Assembly (NCBI RefSeq): GCF_040412425.1
Contig: NC_089753.1
Span: forward strand, 36,940,413-37,004,412
Source: Macrobrachium rosenbergii
Taxonomy: Eukaryota; Arthropoda; Malacostraca; Decapoda; Palaemonidae
Reading direction: 5' to 3'
Length of the DNA: 64,000 nt
Shown: piece after piece, positions 48,929 through 59,820 of the stretch
Layout of the letters: the number at the start of each line of letters is the position of its first letter
Numbering within the stretch: the stretch's first letter is position 1
The notes under the pieces: model-generated
Told to the model about the DNA's origin: nothing
Seen by the model: only the letters and a program-made list of their open reading frames with translations
The model's database searches: none
Program-made: the position numbers and the translations under genes

Positions 48929-51141
48929 TATTTTTAAATCTCTTTATTCACCAAACCTCACATTCATGTTTTTGTCCACACACACACACATACCTGATAC
49001 TGTAATACTTTTGTATATGTCTGTTGAAATTGTTCTTTACACTTTCAGTTGGCATAGTGGGTGTTAAATTGTTACCATAATAAAAGTGAACCCCACATAG
49101 CCTCACAGTTTTGTTTGTGATTACCCGCTTCTTCACTTGTACAGATTGCACAGCTTGAATTGCTGCAATTTTATGCAGTGGAAATTACTGAACTTGATGT
49201 TGGGGCAAATTGGAATTAGCATTGGGGTGTGGGAAACTATAGCCATGCAGGATAAGCGAAGAAAATGCTGTTAATCTGTTTCCCTTCAGCTACATTGCAC
49301 GCCATGACTCCAGAACTATCAATTATTTTAGGCTGTTTAGTTTTTTCATAGAAATAATTCTTAAGGATACTGCTTGTTAATTAGTTTTTACTGGAAGATG
49401 AATTATAGATTTTTTTATTAGGAATTGTTTTCTGAAATGAAAAAGAACCTGATATACATTAACAGCTGGATGTACTTGAAAGAGATTACTGAGTTACTGG
49501 AAATATATTATCCCATTCGTAAACAATAAAAATTTGACTTGTATAATGCCTTTAAATCTATATACCACAGACATCAGCAGCTACTACAAGGTTTTTTGAA
49601 GTGTAACCAAAGAATAATTAGGATCATGGTGAGAGCACGTAACAGACCATGTTGCACATGAATATACTGAGGTGTTTCCTCCAGAGGTTGGAAATAAATT
49701 GTGATGGTTTTGGTTTGTGATAAGAAGAAGAGAGGAGAATTAATTAGCATAGTATGTGATAATGTCAGCTGGGCTCCTGTGAGTGCTGGCTTAGACCTAC
49801 ATGGATGAGAACTGTGAGATGGGTGGCTGGAGATGAGAGGAGCCTTGTGGAAGGTAAAGTACAGAAAAGACATGAGTAACAGAATTTCATAAATGCTCTT
49901 TGTGTTGGAGGTGATGATGGTGGGGAATGTAACTGTATTTATACATCCAGGTATATATTTTACAAAAAAAAAAGCATTGAAGTATAAAGAACAATTATAT
50001 ATACTTTACAGGTGATGAAATAAGACCCTTATCTTGTGGGTTAAGTCTGTTGTGTTGTTAGAAGCACTACACTTGAAATCTTTGAACTTTAAAAGGACTG
50101 CTGTCCTCATCATCAGAGGGAATGATACTAGACTAGTTTTCTTTTCTTCTGACAATGAGGATAGTAGCCCTTGTGACACTCAAAAATTGTAAGTGTATTT
50201 CTGACAAGTGTTAACAAACAAAAAAGGATCTTAAATATAATTTCATAAACACTATATCCTATCACAGTTGGTAATATTGGGATATGCAGTAAATTAATGG
50301 TACAGATAGAACCAGTTGTACAGTATATTCAGTAATGTATGTTGAAATATTTACTGAAAATAGTTTTTTTTAACTTCCTGTGCTTGTTTCACAACTAAAC
50401 GATAAGCTCATGGGAAGCTGGTACTTCAGTTCAAAGGGAATCCCCATGTCACTTGTCAGTTCCTGCATTCCTTATTTGTGATTGTAAGTAGATGTGCATT
50501 GAGTCTTTTTCGAGGCACTTATTGTTAATAGATACTGTACCTGATTTTCTTTTGTAAAAAAAAATAAGTATTATGTTTTTATTTTATAACCCTGAAATTG
50601 TCAGAATGCATTAAATGTAAAACTTAATGAAAATTATTAATGTGTTTGTGACTCTTGTGCACCAAACATTTTGCAATAGGATTTTACTTGACTATTTGAT
50701 TTGTACAGATACAAATTAAAAGTTATCCTACCATTTTTTTTTATGTAATTACATTACACAAAATAGTTTCATGTTTGGGGTTTTCTGATACAGCAATCCA
50801 ATTTTATATTTAGAACATCTCAGTATTTTAGTCACATATGAGGTAGCAAGTACTGTATTGTTTAGCACACATTTCCATGTTGTTACCACTGTTTAGAAGT
50901 TTAATGTACCCATTTTTCCATCGTATTTCTCAGCAGAAATGAGATACAGAGGAATCTCATTGATTTACAGACATCCAAGTCTTCATGATTTTATGAAGGT
51001 TTGTTAGGTAAAAGTGATGCTTGGATTAAGTGTGATTTGAGGTGGATAATTCTAGTTGGAAGGGGAGGACGCTGATTAGAGATCATTTGTTTTATTGTGC
51101 ATTTTAGTTGGAGGTTTTGCAGTGCCTCATCTCTTACCAGC
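48929..51141. other. Presumed intron, no gene seen
   Basis: AT-rich. No domain-bearing frame on either strand. Confidence 0.4.
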
Positions 51142-51218
51142 TTACTACGCCTTTGTGTTTGTGATGGTGGTTTGGTAGCTTCAAGTACTGAGTCATCACA
51201 AACACAAAGGCGTAGTAA
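51142..51218. repeat. Perfect 25-bp inverted repeat, 27-bp loop
   Basis: 51142-51166 and 51194-51218 are perfect reverse complements (arm begins TTACTACGCCTTTG). It lies in the intron about 380 bases before zinc-finger exon E. A transcribed copy would form a stable hairpin in pre-mRNA. Confidence 0.85.
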
Positions 51219-51594
51219 CTTAGTTGCCCTTCTTCTGCCACTCTTACTGCCCACTTTCTAGCAGAGACACTGATAGTCATGAAAGTTTTGTGGTCACTGT
51301 ACCAGTAATGGGTAAATTATAGGAAATCATTAAAATTTTTTTAAATGTCTGCAGTATGATAAAAAGTGCTGTTACAGCACAAGTGTGTAAATCATATGAC
51401 ATCAGAGGATTTTAATATAAATAAATGATGCTGCAGTGCTCAGTAAAGAGTTCATGAACACAATACTACCTAGGTTTTAATAGCTTCAAAGAATTTATGG
51501 TAGTCTGCTGGAATGAATACTAATAGCTATTTAAATACATGCAGTGCAGCAGTATTTTATCTTCTCTGAATATAAGGGAGTCCTTTTTTGGCAG

Positions 51595-51954
51595 GTCGGT
51601 GGAATGTCTGGTGTCAGCAACGAGATTGGGTCTGGAAAAAATGTGAAGATGCACCATGTATTTGTTGATACAAGTACAGGTTATAGGACTTTTCGTTGTG
51701 AGTTCTGCTCCTATGCAACTGCCAGGAAGTCCCATATACTGGATCATATTCGTATTCACACTGGGGAGAAACCTTTTGGGTGTCCATACTGCAGTACACA
51801 CTTCTCACAAAAAGGGGCTCTGAACAGCCACATACGTACTCACACTGGGGAGAAGCCGTTCTCATGTGATTTTTGTCATCAGGTCTTCGCCAGGAAGAGT
51901 CACTTGAGACATCATCTGGTAGCAATTCATAGGAAGGATGCGTTTCAAGAGTGA
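51595..51954 (+). CDS. C2H2 zinc-finger terminal exon E (three fingers)
   Basis: Follows a strong acceptor with pyrimidine tract TCCTTTTTTGGCAG in phase 0 and encodes 119 codons to a TGA at 51952-51954. A linker of about 34 residues precedes three fingers. They are CEFC-X12-HIRIH, CPYC-X12-HIRTH and CDFC-X12-H-X4-H. Linkers are IHTGEKPF and THTGEKPF. Helix positions -1/2/3/6 are R-S-H-D, Q-G-A-S and R-S-H-H, the set most different from the others. The pre-finger linker shares nothing obvious with A-D, and its acceptor lacks their common intron motif. It is probably the oldest or an independently acquired member of the set. An in-frame ATG at 51604 could start a short protein if transcribed alone. 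Confidence 0.86.
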   Translation, partial: VGGMSGVSNEIGSGKNVKMHHVFVDTSTGYRTFRCEFCSYATARKSHILDHIRIHTGEKPFGCPYCSTHFSQKGALNSHIRTHTGEKPFSCDFCHQVFARKSHLRHHLVAIHRKDAFQE

Positions 51955-52530
51955 GATGCAATAGGGGAGAGAGGTCCTATTTAGATTTTGTAAAATACAC
52001 TATTTGGTAAATTAACAGAAATGAAAAACATTGTAAATCACAAAATGATCAGCTTGTTTTTACCACACAGGCTACACATCAGGCTAAGGTAATGGGAATC
52101 TTGAGCTGTGCAAGACATCAGTATTTCAGTTTGTATTATTGCTGATGTTTCAACAAAGCTGTGATTGATGTTATCAGGAACAAGATTCTCCTTGAGAATT
52201 GTTATGTAGCCCTTGGGATTAGTGCCTTGACTTGGAGTGGGGTTTCCTTAGGTTTGACACTTCCCTTCTTCAAAGAAGAAATGTTAGCATGTTGAGGTTG
52301 ACTTCTACTGTGGATATCTGCTTATGAATTAAAAAGAAGATTATTATATTTCTTAACAATAGGCCATTTCTCTTAATTGAGAGTGGTGCCAGAGAACAGA
52401 ATCAAGAAAATAGTCACTGTCAACTTGCAGAATTAAGGATGAGCTCTTATGTAGAAAACTTGGGTATTGTTAGCCATATACTTGAACACAAGGCTAGCCG
52501 GTAGCATGTCAAGCCGCCTTGCATGTACAG
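51955..52530 (+). other. Probable 3' UTR of exon E
   Basis: AT-rich sequence after the stop codon of exon E. No canonical AATAAA was found in the first several hundred bases. No gene. Confidence 0.4.
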
Positions 52531-52796
52531 TACAGGCTGTCCCCGGTCATCGGCGGGGTTCCGTTCCCGACGGCATGACGACAACCGAAAATCGCCGCTA
52601 ACCGAAAATTGGTGATAATAGCACTGATCCCTGGTTAGCGGCGCCGATAACCGGTGATCAGTGCCGCCGATAAGAGGCGATCAGCGCCGATAACCAGTTA
52701 TCAGCGGCGAAAATCTGGTTATCGTCGTCACTAGACAAGCGCCGTAAAACCGGATCGCCGGTAACCGAGGCTGCCGATAACTGGGGACTGCCTGTA
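52531..52796. mobile_element. Palindromic MITE, copy 5
   Basis: 266 bp from TACAGGCTGTCCCCGG to CTGGGGACTGCCTGTA with TA edges. The internal GATAACCGG blocks are well preserved, so this is among the least decayed copies. Confidence 0.88.
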
Positions 52797-53044
52797 CTGC
52801 ATCATTCACTTCTATCTCGCACTCATACTTTTGTGTCCTAGATATTAAGATCCTTCTTTTCCAATATTCCACTGCTCTGCTTTTTTGACATTCTAGGTCT
52901 TCATACCCTTCTTCCTCCCAACAGTTCCAAATTATATAACCATTCACCATTCTGTCATATTCCATCCTCTCTTCATGTCCAAGCCAGCTCAGAACACCCC
53001 AGTCTATTTAGTATCAGTGTTGAGCCATTAGCTTTGTATCACAG

Positions 53045-53230
53045 TACAGTCGACCCCCACCTACTTGTGGTTCATCTATTCGCGGATTTTTCTATGGAAC
53101 TTATCCCTATATTATTTGCAAAGAATTAGGTAATTCGCGGATCTTTTCACTGAGAATATTCACTGTTTACTGTATTTTCATTTTATTTTCGTGACTAAAT
53201 ACATTTTTCATGATACAAAAAATGATTTAC
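53045..53230. mobile_element. Pogo/Tigger-like MITE, left part, diverged
   Basis: Begins TACAGTCGACCCCCACC and shares TATTCGCGGATTTTTC, the TTCACTG segment and TTACTGTATTTTCAT with the 39.8-kb family. The right end was not found. Confidence 0.7.
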
Positions 53231-53609
53231 TAATTTTCAAATATTAATATTAATGTAAACACGGCAAAATATCAAGAAAAAATTTTTTTTCAGTGCATAT
53301 TAAATACAGTATTTAGGTACTGTGCAGTACTTAACTTCCCAGTGTTTCCCTGTGTACTGTACAAAAGAAAATGGGGCTGCTTCAATACTGTATGAGAGGA
53401 AATAGAAGTACTATCTTGCACAAAAGTCTGTTCCCTTAGCCATCCAGAGAGTGAACATGAATCCATTGACTATGAAACACTGAAGCAGTTGAACAAGTAA
53501 CTAATGGGAGACCCAACAGATGTCGCACTGTAATGACATATGAGAACAGGAGAGAGGAGTGGGGAGCAGGTATTTTTCTTGAGCAAAGAGTAAAGTCTCC
53601 ATATTCTAA

Positions 53610-53968
53610 TACAGTAAACCCCCTGTATTCGCGTTCTCGCGATTCACGGACTCACGCATTCGCAGATTTCTCTGTGGAGCATATCTACCCATTATTTGCG
53701 GAAAATTCGCCCGTTCGCTGTATTTTTCACCGAGAAATACTCACTAATTACTGTATTTTCATATTTTCATGACTAAATGCTTTTTTTGTGATAAACTATT
53801 AAAATACTCAGGCATAAGCATTTTTAGAGGGTTTTTCTTGTGTTTAAACTATCAAACTAGGCAGTTCTAAGTGTTTTTAGAGGGGTTTTAAGTATTCGCA
53901 GATTTTAGCTGTTCGCCTTCAAAGTGCGGTAAGCATCCCTTGAATGATCTGAGGGGGGTTTTACTGTA
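53610..53968. mobile_element. Pogo-like MITE, complete
   Basis: 359 bp from TACAGTAAACCCCCTG to GGGGGGTTTTACTGTA, TA at each edge. The ends are inverted repeats. No coding capacity. It is the cleanest full-length copy of this family in the window. Confidence 0.88.
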
Positions 53969-54134
53969 CAGTATTGTGAAGAAAGTGATCGTCAAGTTTC
54001 TGTTGTTGATAATACTGTACAGTACTGAGTCCGAGAGTAAAATGTGCAGTTAAGGAAGTATGCAAAATAAATATGAGAATAAAAGTTATAATTGTAGATT
54101 ATCAAGATTCACAGCAGGTGTATAATGGGAAGGT

Positions 54135-54330
54135 AGTATTATGACTGAGGAATTGATGGAGAGATGCAGTATCAAGAGGCTGGAAAAAAAGATTGAGAGA
54201 TATGGATATTTGATATGAAGCACAAGTAGCAGTGCCAAGAAATCATGGATAAATAAGAGATGGAGACTGGGTGTTTTAATGAGTGGACTCCCCGAATTCT
54301 AAAGTGACACTGTTTCATGAATCCTTAATA
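54135..54330 (+). pseudogene. LINE ORF2 C-terminal remnant, short
   Basis: GTATCAAGAGGCTGGAAAAA and its flanks match the LINE remnant at 44.6 kb (both translate to SIKxLEKxxR). Only about 100 bases are clearly shared. Confidence 0.45.
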
Positions 54331-54639
54331 AAAAGTTAATCAGTAGGGTGTCTAGAACTTTAAAGGGATGGGCAGCTGTTGGAGAGTTCAGCAATGGTCT
54401 TCCGCTTCATAATTCTGTTATGGCTCTGCAGTGTGGAAGAAGAGACTCAGCAATGGTTTGCATAGTTAGTAATCAGTGATCCTCTTATCAGTTTCTTTCG
54501 AGTGAGACCTTAGTGGCAGGGTCAAGGATAGACCATGGAAGTAGCTCAAAGCCTGGACTATCATCAACATTGGAATTGTCTAAACCCCAATAAGATGGAA
54601 AAGGTAATGAATATGAAATATGTCCAGATGGAAGTCTGC

Positions 54640-54870
54640 TTTATGTAAATTGGCTGTGAGGCATTTGCTGTTTGGACACCATAGTCTTGGGGATCTTAGG
54701 GATCGATACCTCTCCGAAGTTCGTGGTGAGGATGACAGGTACATCCTTGCCAGTATTCATGGAGAAGATGGTTTATATGTTAGTGGTGTTTTTAGATTTG
54801 TACTTCAGAAGCGGGACTTCTGTAAAACCTTTATTGTTTTATTTATTTTTCTGACTATTAGATTATAACT
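54640..54870 (+). pseudogene. Possible LINE ORF2 C-terminal remnant
   Basis: A + strand frame (54620-54868) encodes VRHLLFGHHSLGDLRDRYL, then ASIHGED and FRFVLQKR. The order resembles the LINE C-terminal pattern VxHLLxxCPxxxxLRxxxL ... LGED ... FLxxx, with the usual Cys-Pro replaced by His-His. An (AT)n tract follows at 54926, consistent with a 3' tail. The alternative is a chance frame. Confidence 0.4.
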
Positions 54871-54923
54871 GGAGTTTATTTATGTAAAGGTCATTAACAC
54901 TGATATCCCTTAGTGAGAAAAAC

Positions 54924-54925
<2 letters not shown>

Positions 54926-55019
<94 letters not shown>
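54926..55019. repeat. (AT)47 microsatellite
   Basis: 94 bases of uninterrupted TA repeat. Tyr-Ile repeat frames on both strands come from it. Confidence 0.97.
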
Positions 55020-55022
<3 letters not shown>

Positions 55023-55285
55023 TAATACCTTGAACTTACGTGAGGTTAGGTTCCAGCATAGTGATCTACTCCTAACTTCTCGCCTTGCAAGAGGCCTACT
55101 GGCTCCCAATTTAAACAAATATAAGCCTGCCTGTTAAAATTTTAAGGAACTAAAACTTTTCACTGGGTTTTAACACTAAGTACTTAGCTTGAGCGATGTT
55201 GTGATGATTGGAAAATGCATAGCCAAACACAGCTTCTTGTGCAAAACCTGGGGATTAGTGAACTCTTGGACAGACCAGAGTGTAA

Positions 55286-55533
55286 TACAAGCAGTCCCTG
55301 GTTATTGGTGATCCGGTTTTACGGCAGTTGTCTAGCAACAATGACAATAGGATTTTCGGCGCTGATCTCCAGTTATTGGCACTGATCCCCGGTTATCGGT
55401 GCTGATAACCAGATATCAGTGCTAACAACTGGGGATCGATGCTGTTATCAGCGATTTTTGGTTATCTGGCGATTTTCATTTAATGTCATGCCCGTGGGGA
55501 ACAATAACCCCCGATAAATGGAGACTACCTGTA
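55286..55533. mobile_element. Palindromic MITE, copy 6
   Basis: 248 bp from TACAAGCAGTCCCTGG to GGAGACTACCTGTA with TA edges. The most diverged copy. Confidence 0.82.
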
Positions 55534-55789
55534 AGGACGATGGCTGACATCCACACTGACGTCGCATCTGTGCAAGTGGGACTTAGAGAGCTGAGGCAGT
55601 CGCAGTAGGACAGGCAATAGAGCCCTCCTTTCCTGAGTCCTTTATATTCTATCATTTTGCCAACAGGTACTATTCTGGCTGAGACCAGCTATAAGAGAAT
55701 TCTTTGTAATTGGTTAGTCTGTCGTATGGAGCCCTGGGACAACCATGAGAGTGTAACTCCTCTTTTGAGGATGAACAGCAGCTATGCTA

Positions 55790-55822
<33 letters not shown>
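55790..55822. repeat. (AT)n tract, insertion site of the DIRS element
   Basis: Imperfect TA repeat directly outside the left end of the DIRS element. The right end is followed by the same repeat (63987-64000), so the element entered an existing TA microsatellite. Confidence 0.85.
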
Positions 55823-55823
<1 letters not shown>

Positions 55824-56151
55824 AGGGATTTTGACAGAGGAAAAATCTATTTCTGAGGAAGGTCCCGTGTCACCCGGTGAAATTCCATTACAGCACGAAT
55901 TTCTAGGTATAACCTTGCTAGATATACCAGAGAAAAAGAGCTTTCAGGAAAGCTGGGGTTACTACCCCCAGTCGAGCGCCTTCTAGGAAGGCGTCGGTAT
56001 AAGAAGGGGTGAGTGAATTACCACTACCACGGAAACCTACTCGAAAGATCTCTCCTTATCAAAATCCCCGGAACAGAGCGGTGAGCCGTTACAGCCCCCA
56101 CACCAAACACCCGCCAGGACGGCGACACCAGCGCCACCTACCTCATTCCAT
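55823..56151 (-). repeat. DIRS 3' inverted terminal repeat (longer arm)
   Basis: Reverse complement of 63687-63986 through CCTCATTCCAT, with few mismatches. It carries about 29 extra bases at its outer end (AAGGGATTTTGACAGAGG and following) missing from the other arm. A comparable one-sided extension of about 27 bp is known for DIRS-1. Confidence 0.92.
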
Positions 56152-56218
56152 GCTAGCACTAACCCCAGACTTGGCATGTGCCAGAGGGAGGGGAAAGTAC
56201 TATTTAATTCAGGGAGGG

Positions 56219-56309
56219 TCACCGGGTGACACGGGACCTTCCTCAGAAATAGATTTTTCCTCTGTCAAAATCCCTTTTCTGAGTCCAGTCCCGTGTCAGC
56301 CGGTGAAAT
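56219..56309 (-). repeat. DIRS internal complementary region
   Basis: 56219-56275 is the exact reverse complement of the outer end of the 3' repeat (55823-55880). 56279-56309 is the reverse complement of the outer end of the 5' repeat (63955-63985). Read on the - strand it equals the 5' arm's outer end joined to the 3' arm's outer end, that is, the predicted circle junction. In DIRS-1 this region templates completion of the ends. Confidence 0.93.
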
Positions 56310-56879
56310 CGTGATAGAGAATCATGCCAAGGCTGCAACTACTAGGAAAAAGAAATTGAGGGATAATCTGAAGAAAAGGCAAAAGTTTTACCAGAATAAT
56401 TTTAATTAAGCAATCTCTTCCGTGTAGCAAGAACACTAAGACTAAGGCATATTAAATCTAAGGCACATTAAAGAACTTAATACTATGAAACATGGGCAGG
56501 TTCCCGCACGACGGAGAAAAAGCCCAAAAAAAACCTTAAAATTACTTAAAGCAAATGAAACATGAAAAGCGCACAAAATAACTGCAAATATAACCTTAAT
56601 ACTATACACGTAAACTTAGGCTAAACACGTAAGAGACAAATCAATCAACATTAATATATACATTCATCTGGGGTACATGGAACCAAATAAAAACTGTCCA
56701 GTACCCCACAAGAGAAACAATCATGGCATTTCAGATTACGCTTTTTCCATCAACAGGTACAAGAAACAACAATATGAGGAGCCAGGCAGTGAGGTATAAT
56801 CAACCAGGAGAATAAGCAGAAAAGTAAATGAGGCAGGCGGGCGGGGGAAAGGAAAGGACAAGGATATGATTAACTAAGG

Positions 56880-57929
56880 TGGGGAGATGACACTTCCCAC
56901 AGCTATGGTAGAAAATTTCAGGGCTTCGAGCGTTTTTAAATAGTGGCGTTTAAACACTAGAGGTGATTTCCAACCCGTAAATTTAGATAACTCCGAAAAG
57001 TCCATATTATGAAAGTAATTAATAGAAGTGGCAACTGCTCGAATATCATGAACCTTGGGGATTGAATCTGGGTTGGCCTGTTTAATGAAATATAAAATTT
57101 GTTGTCTTATAGCATTTAGTGAAAGAGTACCACCTTTCTCCTGATAAAAAGAGGACCCGACTTACTCTGTGGAGTTCTTGAAAGGTAAGATTTAAGTGTA
57201 TAAACTGGACATAAAGACTGGTCTTGAGGAAGGGGCACCACCTTCCAAGGAGACCACCTGTCCTGTGGGTCTTCGTTCTTAGCTAAAAATCTAGGGTCAG
57301 GGAAAGGAGGACCTCTCCAGATGGGAGGAAGTTCACATAATTATCACCTCTAGTGAGAGCCGATAGCTCTGAGATTCTAGCACCTGAAGCCAAGCTAATC
57401 AAGAACAAAGTCTTCCTTAACAGATCCTGATAAGAGCAATGAAAGTTATCCATCTCTGATGCTAACTTAAGGACGTCATTGAGAAACCACGTAACAGACT
57501 GTGGGCGTGATACTGGCCTCAGACGAGCGCATGCTCTGGGGATAGATGAAAAGTAGGAATCTGTGAGGTCGATTTTAAAGCCCGAAAGAAAACTTTCTTT
57601 AATGCTGACTTGATTGTGGTAATAGTGGCCGGAGCTAGGCCTTTTTCAAACAATGATCTAAAGAAGGAAACTCCTAAATTAGCTGTCATGATTTTGGCTT
57701 CAGATGCTTTTAGGAAGGAGGCCAATTTTTTGACTGCTGAATCATATTGTCTAATAGTAGAATCTCTCTTATCTGATTCTAAAAACAGAGTGTTGACAGG
57801 GTCAATGTTCGCTCCTTTTTGAGCTGCGAATTTTATAAAGTCCATAAAACTAGGGCATTCTGAATTCTTGAGGAAGCTGACACAGTCTTGGTTTGTACTG
57901 TCTGAGTCAGAATGGGCTTGGGATCCCAT
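56880..57929 (-). pseudogene. Tyrosine recombinase of DIRS element, frame-broken
   Basis: The N-terminal frame (57929-57519) holds a SAM-like core-binding domain, including STIRQYDSAVKKLASFL. After a frame break near 57530 another frame contains SGARISELSALTRG with the first catalytic Arg (codon 57376-57378). A further break leads to VHDIRAVATS with the His-x-x-Arg pair (57048-57050 and 57039-57041) and then GWKSPLVFKRHYL with the nucleophilic Tyr at 56940-56942. All key residues of the family are present, so the protein decayed recently through indels. In DIRS elements this enzyme replaces the integrase. Confidence 0.88.
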
Positions 57930-57930
57930 G

Positions 57931-59820
57931 AAGACTCCGTAATCCCAGTTCCTGAAGAAGAGGGAACCAATTGCTCTTCGGCCAATAGGGAGCTACTAGG
58001 GCTAATTGACCTTTGAATGTCCTGAGTTTGTGTAAAACTTTCAGCAGTAAGTTTATTGGGGGAAAAGATAAATCTTCTCCCAATTGTTCCAATCTACTGT
58101 CATTTGCGTCTATGGCGAACGCCTGAGGGTCCAGGTTGGGAGCCACATAACAGGGGAGTTTGAAGTTGCTCTCCGTTGTAACAGATCCACTTGGAGGCCC
58201 GAACCCGGCAAATCCACTTGAAAGATTCCACGTCCAGGGACCACTCCGTCTCCAACGGAGCGTTCCTGGACAGGGAATCCGCCACCACGTTCCGCACCCC
58301 GCTAGGTGGGTGGCTGACAGGTGCCAGCCGTGCTTGTTCGCCAGGGAGAAGATAGCAACCATTACTTGGTTTACTCGGCCTGATTTGGAGCCGCCCCTGT
58401 TGATGCAATGAACTACCACTGCGCTGTCCAATACCAACCTGATATGAATCCGGTTGGGGGGCGGATTTTCTTCAGAGTTAGAAATACCGCCATAGCTTCC
58501 AGGGTGTTTATATGGAACTGCTGAAACATTGTGACCACGTTCCTTGTACTTTTGTTTTGGTGAATATCCCCAGCCGCTAAGGAAGCGTCTGTGTGAACTA
58601 CTAGTGCCGGAGGGGGAAATTGAAGCGGAACTGTATTGGACAAGCCTTTGACCGAGGCCCAAGGTCGCAACCTTGTCTTTAAGATTTGAGGATAGAGGAG
58701 ACCTTGTCTCTGAGCTTGACATTGGCTCGACTCCGCCACACTCTGTTTATGTCTTTTAATTTCGCTTTTAATAGCAGGTTTGTCACTGAGGCAAACTGAA
58801 GAGACCCAAGGACCCTTTCTTGGGACCGGCGGGATGCTGATGGATTTTGAGGAATCTCCTGGTGAGAGATGCTATCTCTTTCCTCTTGGGAGGCGGAAGG
58901 GACAGCGTGTGAGATGACAGATCCCATTGGAGACCCAACCACTGAAACCGGGACTCCGAGTCAGGCGGGACTTTCTCTGTTCAGTTGGAAACCTAGCGAC
59001 TCCAGGAAACTGATGACTATGGACGTGGCTTTCTGACACCCGAACTGTTGGTGCCCAAATTATCCAATCGTCCAAATATGCTGCTAGGGATATCCCTTGA
59101 GACCGGAGTTGCTGTATTACCGTGTCCGCCAGCTTTGTGAATATCCTGGGCGCAATGTTCAGACCGAATGGCATGACCCTGAAGGAGTAGGCTTGATTCC
59201 CGAGTCTGAAACCGAGGAACTGAGAGAAGTTCAGCGCAACTGGGACGTGATAATAAGCGTCTGAAAGATCGACAGAGGTGGTGACGGCTCCACGCGAAGT
59301 AGAGTCCGCACCTGAGCTACCGTAAGCATGCGAACTTTGTCGCATTTTATGTAGAGATTTAGACGCGACAGATCCAGGATCACTCTTTGCTGATCGGAGT
59401 CTTTTTGGGAACAGTGAATAACCTGCCTTGAAACTTTAGGTGCCTTACTTTCTTTATTGCTCGTTTGTTGAGCAATTCTGTCACATAATCCTTTAGGATT
59501 GGTGTCGGTGGCTGGTAAAACCTGGTTAGAGGAGGAGGGTTTTTGATCCAGCTCCATCCTAGGCCTTTGGACACAATGCTGTGTGCCCAAGGGCTGAAGG
59601 TCCATTGGTCCCTGAACCAAAACAGGCGACCGCCTACCTGTGTTCTCTCAGTGGGAGGGAGCGGGTTTATTCCCTCTACCACGTCCAGGTCTTCCCCTTG
59701 GGGTGGTACTGGGCTTTCCTCTATGAGGGGCTTTGCCCCTTCCTCCCCTTGCAACCCTGTTAAGGCCGTGAAAGTAACCACGGCCTTCATATGTGGGGTT
59801 GTATGCCGGTGAGGCCACAT
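57931..59820 (-). pseudogene. Reverse transcriptase / RNase H of DIRS element, frame-broken
   Basis: Sense order on the - strand is GGRLFWFRDQW and LLNKRAIKKV with FTVPKK (59820-59380), RVILDLSRLNLYIK in a second frame, then DLSDAYYHVPV at about 59270 and the catalytic AAYLDDW box at 59078-59064. RNase H parts follow: VVHTDAS (about 58.6 kb), NTLEAMAVFLTLK, LVLDSAVVVHCINRGG and, in a different frame, VVADSLSR. A conserved tail, FPPINLLLKVLHKL and LVAPYWPKSNWFPLLQ, is typical of DIRS polyproteins after RNase H. At least four frame changes interrupt it. A methyltransferase domain, found in many DIRS polyproteins, was not recognised. Confidence 0.88.

Noticed and set aside
48820..49005. Poly-Asn protein
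   Set aside because: Translation of the (AAT)n LINE tail.
54894..55137. Tyr-Ile repeat proteins on both strands
   Set aside because: Translations of the (AT)47 tract.
57610..57822. + strand frames inside the DIRS element (also 58160-58411, 59543-59812, 61187-61498)
   Set aside because: Antisense shadows of gag, RT and recombinase codons.
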